A stretch of DNA of 64,000 nt from Desulfuromonadaceae bacterium. Its GTDB lineage: Bacteria; Desulfobacterota; Desulfuromonadia; Desulfuromonadales; JAHYIW01. Positions 60,195-64,000 of this stretch are shown here, piece after piece (positions within the stretch are counted from its first letter, which is position 1; the number at the start of each line of letters is the position of its first letter). The stretch covers positions 42,406 through 106,405 of the forward strand of contig JAHYIW010000008.1 in assembly GCA_019429445.1 (NCBI GenBank), given 5' to 3'. A program made the position numbers and the translations under genes. The notes under the pieces were generated by a model. It saw nothing but the letters and a program-made list of their open reading frames with translations. It had not been told where the DNA came from and searched no databases.

Positions 60195-62330
60195 TCAGTA
60201 GGTAAGGCGCGCCAGCGGAGATTTGAGTGATGCCTGCATGGCATCCTCAAGAGTGAAGATCCCCCGTTCTTCGAGCAGGGGCAAAAGACGGACGAAAATT
60301 TCAGCGGTGACCAGTGCGTCCCCCAGCGCGGTGTGGCGACCGATCACTTCAACATTGAGACGGCGAGCCATTTCGTCGAGGGACTGGGAGTCCTGATTCG
60401 GTTGTACTGCCCAGCCGAGGAGCATGGTGTCGAGGACCGGATGGTCAAACTTGATGCCGGTCAGCTCCTCCTTCAGTTCCAGCAAACGCATATCGAACGC
60501 CGCGTTATGCGCGATCAGCACAGAATCTTCGCAAAAATAATAAAAGATTGGCAACACTTTGTCGATCGTCGGCTGACCACGCAGCGCTTCCGGTGGAATG
60601 CCGTGCACCGCCACCGACTGCGCCGGAACGTGGCGCTGTGGATCGACCAATTGATCGATATTCTCGTTATGCAGGATGCGGCCATTGACGATCCGTACCG
60701 CGCCGATCTGGATGATTTCATCCCCCTGGGACGGGTTGAGCCCGGTGGTCTCGGTATCGAACACCACAAACGTCAATTTGCGTAGCGGTCGCTGCCCGTA
60801 CTCCTTCCAGGTTTCAGCCTGAAAGAGATCGAACTCGTAATTCACCGGGCGTTGTTCCGGGCCGCGTCCCACGGTCACCCGACCGCTGTCGTGCACGGCT
60901 TGCGGCAAAGTGACACAAACCCCACGGCAACTGGCGGCTTCGTCGAGCAGAATATCGATCGTGCCGCCGCTGTTGGTCAACAGCTCGCCGATCGACACCA
61001 GGCGGCCACGGGCATCACTGATCAAGGGGCGTGACTGCCAGTCGCGTACCGTCTCTTCGGCGAGCAGGCAGTTGATCCAGAAGATGCTGAGTTCAGCCTC
61101 GCGTTCGCCCCGTGCGGCCAGCGCGAGCTTGACCCCCGTCAGGGGTGAGCAGCTTTGCAGGCAGTTCGCCAATTGCGCCAGCCCTTGGGTAAGGGCGAAG
61201 CTGTCGACGCGAAACCAGAGTTCCGGATCGACCTGGGTGTGGACATCGACCCGCAACCGCCCGCGAAACTGCCGGGACAGCATTTCAATCAGGTAGTCGC
61301 CGAGAACCTCATCGATGGCCGTTTCGCCGAGGATGCTTTGCAGATATTCGCTGCGTGCCTGTTCAAGTTGATCCTCGATCGCCAGCGACGCCCGATCGAT
61401 GACTTTACGCCGCGCGCCCAGTTCTTCCGGCGGCATATCTGGCCGCCGCAGGATACTGGAAATCGCTTCACGAATTTCCTGGGTCGAAAAGCGCATCGAT
61501 TCGGTTAACGTCTGTATCATGGAATCGCGGCGCAACTCCAAATCAAGCTGATGGGTCATATTCTCCAGGGTGAGGACAAAACCGGAAATCTCGCGGATCT
61601 CCCCTTCGGTAAAGACCGGAACCATGATGATCCGCAGACAGAGACCGTCACGTATCGACAGCATGAAGGTCGTGACCGGATTCTGCTGCTCATTCGCGAT
61701 ATTCTGCTGCAGGGTGCTCAGCGCATGAACAATGGCTTCCCGATCGATTACGGCAAAGACCGAACGCCCCAGCCCGATCAATTTATCAGGTTGCTGTAAC
61801 AGTTTCTGCGCCTGCGGATTGTAGAGCAGCACCTGCCCGTCCTTGTTGCACACCAGTACGCCGTTGGGCAATTCTGTCATCAACGCCGCCAGACGGTTCC
61901 GTTCGGCATGCAGTTGCGCACGGCCACGATCGATCTTGGCTTTGACTTCCGCTTGCAGGACTTCGAAGGCGACGGCTGATTCATTGATGATCGCTGTCAG
62001 ATGCTGGAGTTCTTTGGCTCCGCGCGGTTTGATGCGGTAACCGGGGTTGGCAACGGAAATCAGGCGGGTTTCTTCACCGAGCTGAAGGATCGGGATAATG
62101 TAGTGACGAAAAAGCAGGCTGACCATACCGCCGATCAGGAACACCAGGAGAAATGCGGCGAGAATCGGAAAGCGCAACAGTTTTCCCGAAAGTTCCCCGA
62201 CCAAAGACTGTTCCTCAGCGTCGAGCAAAATCCACGAACTATAAAAGGCTCCGAGAATGACCCCAAAAAGGATCAATGTAATCCCGAACAGAAAAATCCA
62301 GTATTTGACTTTGGGTGTCATCGTCATCAT
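60195..62330 (-). CDS. Membrane-anchored PAS / degenerate kinase / DnaQ-type exonuclease fusion
   Basis: The 711-residue protein (start about 62330) has two membrane helices (about residues 10-30 and 53-75), a HAMP-like linker and a PAS domain (LMTELPNGVLVCNKDGQVLL). A histidine-kinase-like region follows in which the phospho-accepting His is absent (SMRFSTQEIREAISSIL) and the ATPase N-box is eroded. The last 190 residues are a DEDDh 3'-5' exonuclease of DnaQ type (FVVFDTETTGLNPSQGDE, IAHNAAFDMRLLE, GRHTALGDALVTAEIF), complete in its acidic residues. This suggests a nuclease tethered to the membrane and controlled by a sensor. Confidence 0.87.
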   Translation of the reverse strand: MMTMTPKVKYWIFLFGITLILFGVILGAFYSSWILLDAEEQSLVGELSGKLLRFPILAAFLLVFLIGGMVSLLFRHYIIPILQLGEETRLISVANPGYRIKPRGAKELQHLTAIINESAVAFEVLQAEVKAKIDRGRAQLHAERNRLAALMTELPNGVLVCNKDGQVLLYNPQAQKLLQQPDKLIGLGRSVFAVIDREAIVHALSTLQQNIANEQQNPVTTFMLSIRDGLCLRIIMVPVFTEGEIREISGFVLTLENMTHQLDLELRRDSMIQTLTESMRFSTQEIREAISSILRRPDMPPEELGARRKVIDRASLAIEDQLEQARSEYLQSILGETAIDEVLGDYLIEMLSRQFRGRLRVDVHTQVDPELWFRVDSFALTQGLAQLANCLQSCSPLTGVKLALAARGEREAELSIFWINCLLAEETVRDWQSRPLISDARGRLVSIGELLTNSGGTIDILLDEAASCRGVCVTLPQAVHDSGRVTVGRGPEQRPVNYEFDLFQAETWKEYGQRPLRKLTFVVFDTETTGLNPSQGDEIIQIGAVRIVNGRILHNENIDQLVDPQRHVPAQSVAVHGIPPEALRGQPTIDKVLPIFYYFCEDSVLIAHNAAFDMRLLELKEELTGIKFDHPVLDTMLLGWAVQPNQDSQSLDEMARRLNVEVIGRHTALGDALVTAEIFVRLLPLLEERGIFTLEDAMQASLKSPLARLTY

Positions 62331-62626
62331 TGAAAGCTCTTGCGGCAAAGTCCGCTTGACGAGAAGTGTGTCATGCAACGCCGGATGCTCAAGGTACCGT
62401 TGCATCGTTACCCAGCTGCGAGGAGAATGCAATGAATAGTACCACCGTCTGCCCGGACTTGGCAAAATGTATTCAGAGTTGGGGGCAAACTTCCCCGTTT
62501 CCGTCACTCGTACCGCTAACCTTACCGGCACGTTTCGGTCGAAAAAGTCTTGACACCTCTGCCGCCGATGAGTCAGATTTGAGCTTTTACCGCCCTTAGT
62601 TCAACGCTGCACTTATGGAGATTGAG

Positions 62627-63799
62627 ATGAATGTAGCAGAAAGCCGGGTCGACCTGACTGCGCGGGCCGACATAGAAAGCATCTGCGCCGATGCCGAGCT
62701 GTTGGCCAATGCCGAATTTTCCAGCCGATTGACTGAAATTGTCCCTTGCATCGTTTTGATCCTCAATCAGCAAAGACAGATTGTTTTCAGCAATCGGCGG
62801 TTGCTCACCCTGCTCGGTGTGACGAGTGATGACGATATCCTCGGCAAACGTCCTGGCGAACTTTTCGGCTGCGTCAACTCCGACCGTAACGTCGGCGGTT
62901 GTGGTAGTTCGGCACACTGCCAGGAATGTGGCGCGCTGAGAACGCTCCTTGAATTTCAGGGCCAGACCCCGACGGCCGGGCACGAATGCCGACTCTTGAC
63001 CAGGGACGGTGAGGCTTATGAGTTTCGCGTCCAGGCGAGTCCCTATCAACATTCGGGCAAGAACTTCACCGTCTTCAGCCTTTATGACATCAGCGACAAA
63101 AAAAGACGCGAGGCGCTGGAACAGACCTTTTTCCATGATCTCAATAACCATCTGAACATCATCATGTGTTATTCGGAAGTTCTCAATGAGGTCAAGGATA
63201 CCGCTGTGCTGGCGGAATATTGTAAAATTATTCAGACTTCGGGCAAGGAACTGTGCGAAGAAATTGCCGCGCACCGACGGCTGTTGCAGGCGGAAAGAGG
63301 TGAACTGTCGCTCAACATTGCAATCATCGAATCGCTGACGGTACTTGGCGATACCATGAAGATGTTTTGTGAACATGCGCAGTGGCAAGACCGCAAGGTT
63401 GTCGTCGACATACGTTCGGAAATCGTCGGGATGTTGACCGACCGGACGCTGCTGTTGCGGGTGCTCGGCAATATGCTGAAGAATGCCCTCGAAGCAACAT
63501 CATCGGGCGATGAAATCCGCCTCGCCTGTTACCAGGACGAACCGTCGCGGGTCATCTTTAGTGTCCATAACCCCGGTCATATTCCGCAATCGGTTCAGTT
63601 GCAGTTATTTCAGCGCTCCTTTTCTACCAAAGGGGAAGGGCGCGGCATCGGCACCTACAGCATGAAATTGTTTGGCGAGAAGTATTTGAAAGGTGAAGTC
63701 TGGTTCGTTTCAAATGAGGATGAGGGGACAACCTTCAATTTTTCATTGCCGGTGGAACATCCCGCTTGCAGAGAAAAGAAGGGTGAGCGTGCGCAGTAA
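62627..63799 (+). CDS. Histidine kinase with a cysteine-rich PAS domain
   Basis: ATG 62627 is chosen because GGAG lies 6 bp upstream; an in-frame ATG 12 bp earlier is possible. The 390-residue soluble kinase has a PAS domain containing four cysteines at about positions 82, 92, 98 and 101 (GCVNSDRNVGGCGSSAHCQE). A dimerisation helix follows with phosphoacceptor His170 (FFHDLNNHLNIIM), then an ATPase domain (RVLGNMLKNALEATSSGDEI; STKGEGRGIGTYSMKLF). The Cys pattern could hold an Fe-S cluster or a metal for redox sensing. No response regulator is adjacent. Confidence 0.87.
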   Translation: MNVAESRVDLTARADIESICADAELLANAEFSSRLTEIVPCIVLILNQQRQIVFSNRRLLTLLGVTSDDDILGKRPGELFGCVNSDRNVGGCGSSAHCQECGALRTLLEFQGQTPTAGHECRLLTRDGEAYEFRVQASPYQHSGKNFTVFSLYDISDKKRREALEQTFFHDLNNHLNIIMCYSEVLNEVKDTAVLAEYCKIIQTSGKELCEEIAAHRRLLQAERGELSLNIAIIESLTVLGDTMKMFCEHAQWQDRKVVVDIRSEIVGMLTDRTLLLRVLGNMLKNALEATSSGDEIRLACYQDEPSRVIFSVHNPGHIPQSVQLQLFQRSFSTKGEGRGIGTYSMKLFGEKYLKGEVWFVSNEDEGTTFNFSLPVEHPACREKKGERAQ

Positions 63800-64000
63800 C
63801 GCCCGCGGCTGAAAAATATCCTTATACATCTCAACTTTCGCAGACGATAAAAATCGAAAAAGCGGAAAAAGCCGTAACAGTTTAGTCCCCTTTGCATGTG
63901 CCGACGCAAGCATGCCACGAGATTGCCGGGGCGTGCTCGCTCCGGATCCGCACTGCTCAAATCTGAAACCATTTACTGCCGTGGAGTTTTCTTCTGCCGA
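63800..64000. other. End of window, no gene seen
   Basis: No supported coding frame, terminator or repeat is visible in the last 200 bp, which run off the window edge. Confidence 0.5.

Overview
This window looks like chromosomal DNA of a GC-rich deltaproteobacterium of the Desulfuromonadia (Geobacter / Desulfuromonas / Pelobacter relatives). The evidence is: anaerobic-type cobalamin genes; gene orders typical of that group (rho-rpmE-thyX-prfA-prmC-murA-his and yqeY-cvpA-mutS2-dnaG-rpoD); a short-form hisG; a nine-haem CbcL-like cytochrome beside a NapC/NirT-type inner-membrane cytochrome; and many single-domain response regulators. The assignment is inferred from gene content and order, because no database search was possible.

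Layout. 1-6.2 kb: the end of an anaerobic cobalamin operon (cbiF end, cbiG, a cbiH-cbiP fusion, cbiB, cobD), with cbiG bracketed by inverted CACGAAG-type repeats. 6.2-10.3 kb: a small accessory island. It holds dispersed-repeat debris, a broken BRO-N/antirepressor-like gene split by a type IV AbiE toxin-antitoxin cassette, and a higB / HigA-ImmA module with a perfect palindromic operator. 10.6-23.6 kb: housekeeping genes (gluQ, a lipoprotein, rho, rpmE, thyX, prfA, prmC, murA) running into the histidine operon hisGDBHAFE. 23.7-32 kb: the macromolecular-synthesis group yqeY, cvpA, mutS2, dnaG, rpoD, then pcnB. 32-37.4 kb: nhaA, then a signalling cluster of receiver proteins around an FlhG/MinD-like ATPase and a RodZ-type HTH protein, ending in a cysteine-rich receiver.

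37.4-41.3 kb: an electron-transfer locus on the minus strand with a NapC/NirT multihaem cytochrome (ImcH-like layout), a two-helix small protein, and a CbcL-like nonahaem cytochrome b/c fusion. 41.9-43.9 kb: receiver, CheC and PAS-GGDEF genes. 43.9-51.9 kb: mostly minus-strand genes: U32 protease/RlhA-like, radC, a monohaem cytochrome, a ferritin-like protein, a TSUP permease, tcdA, tatD and two half-size permeases. 52-64 kb: a chemoreceptor carrying the same sensor domain on both sides of the membrane, a probable structured RNA leader before a secreted protein, an FKBP, an acyltransferase, a lemA-TPM-TPM operon, msrB, a membrane-anchored PAS/degenerate-kinase/DnaQ exonuclease fusion, and a Cys-PAS histidine kinase.

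The items most worth a second look are the double-sensor chemoreceptor, the pseudoknotted RNA candidate at 54.5 kb, the CbcL plus NapC-type cytochrome pairing, the kinase-dead exonuclease fusion, and the AbiE cassette sitting inside a dead BRO-N gene. I found no tRNA, rRNA, CRISPR array or intact transposase gene.
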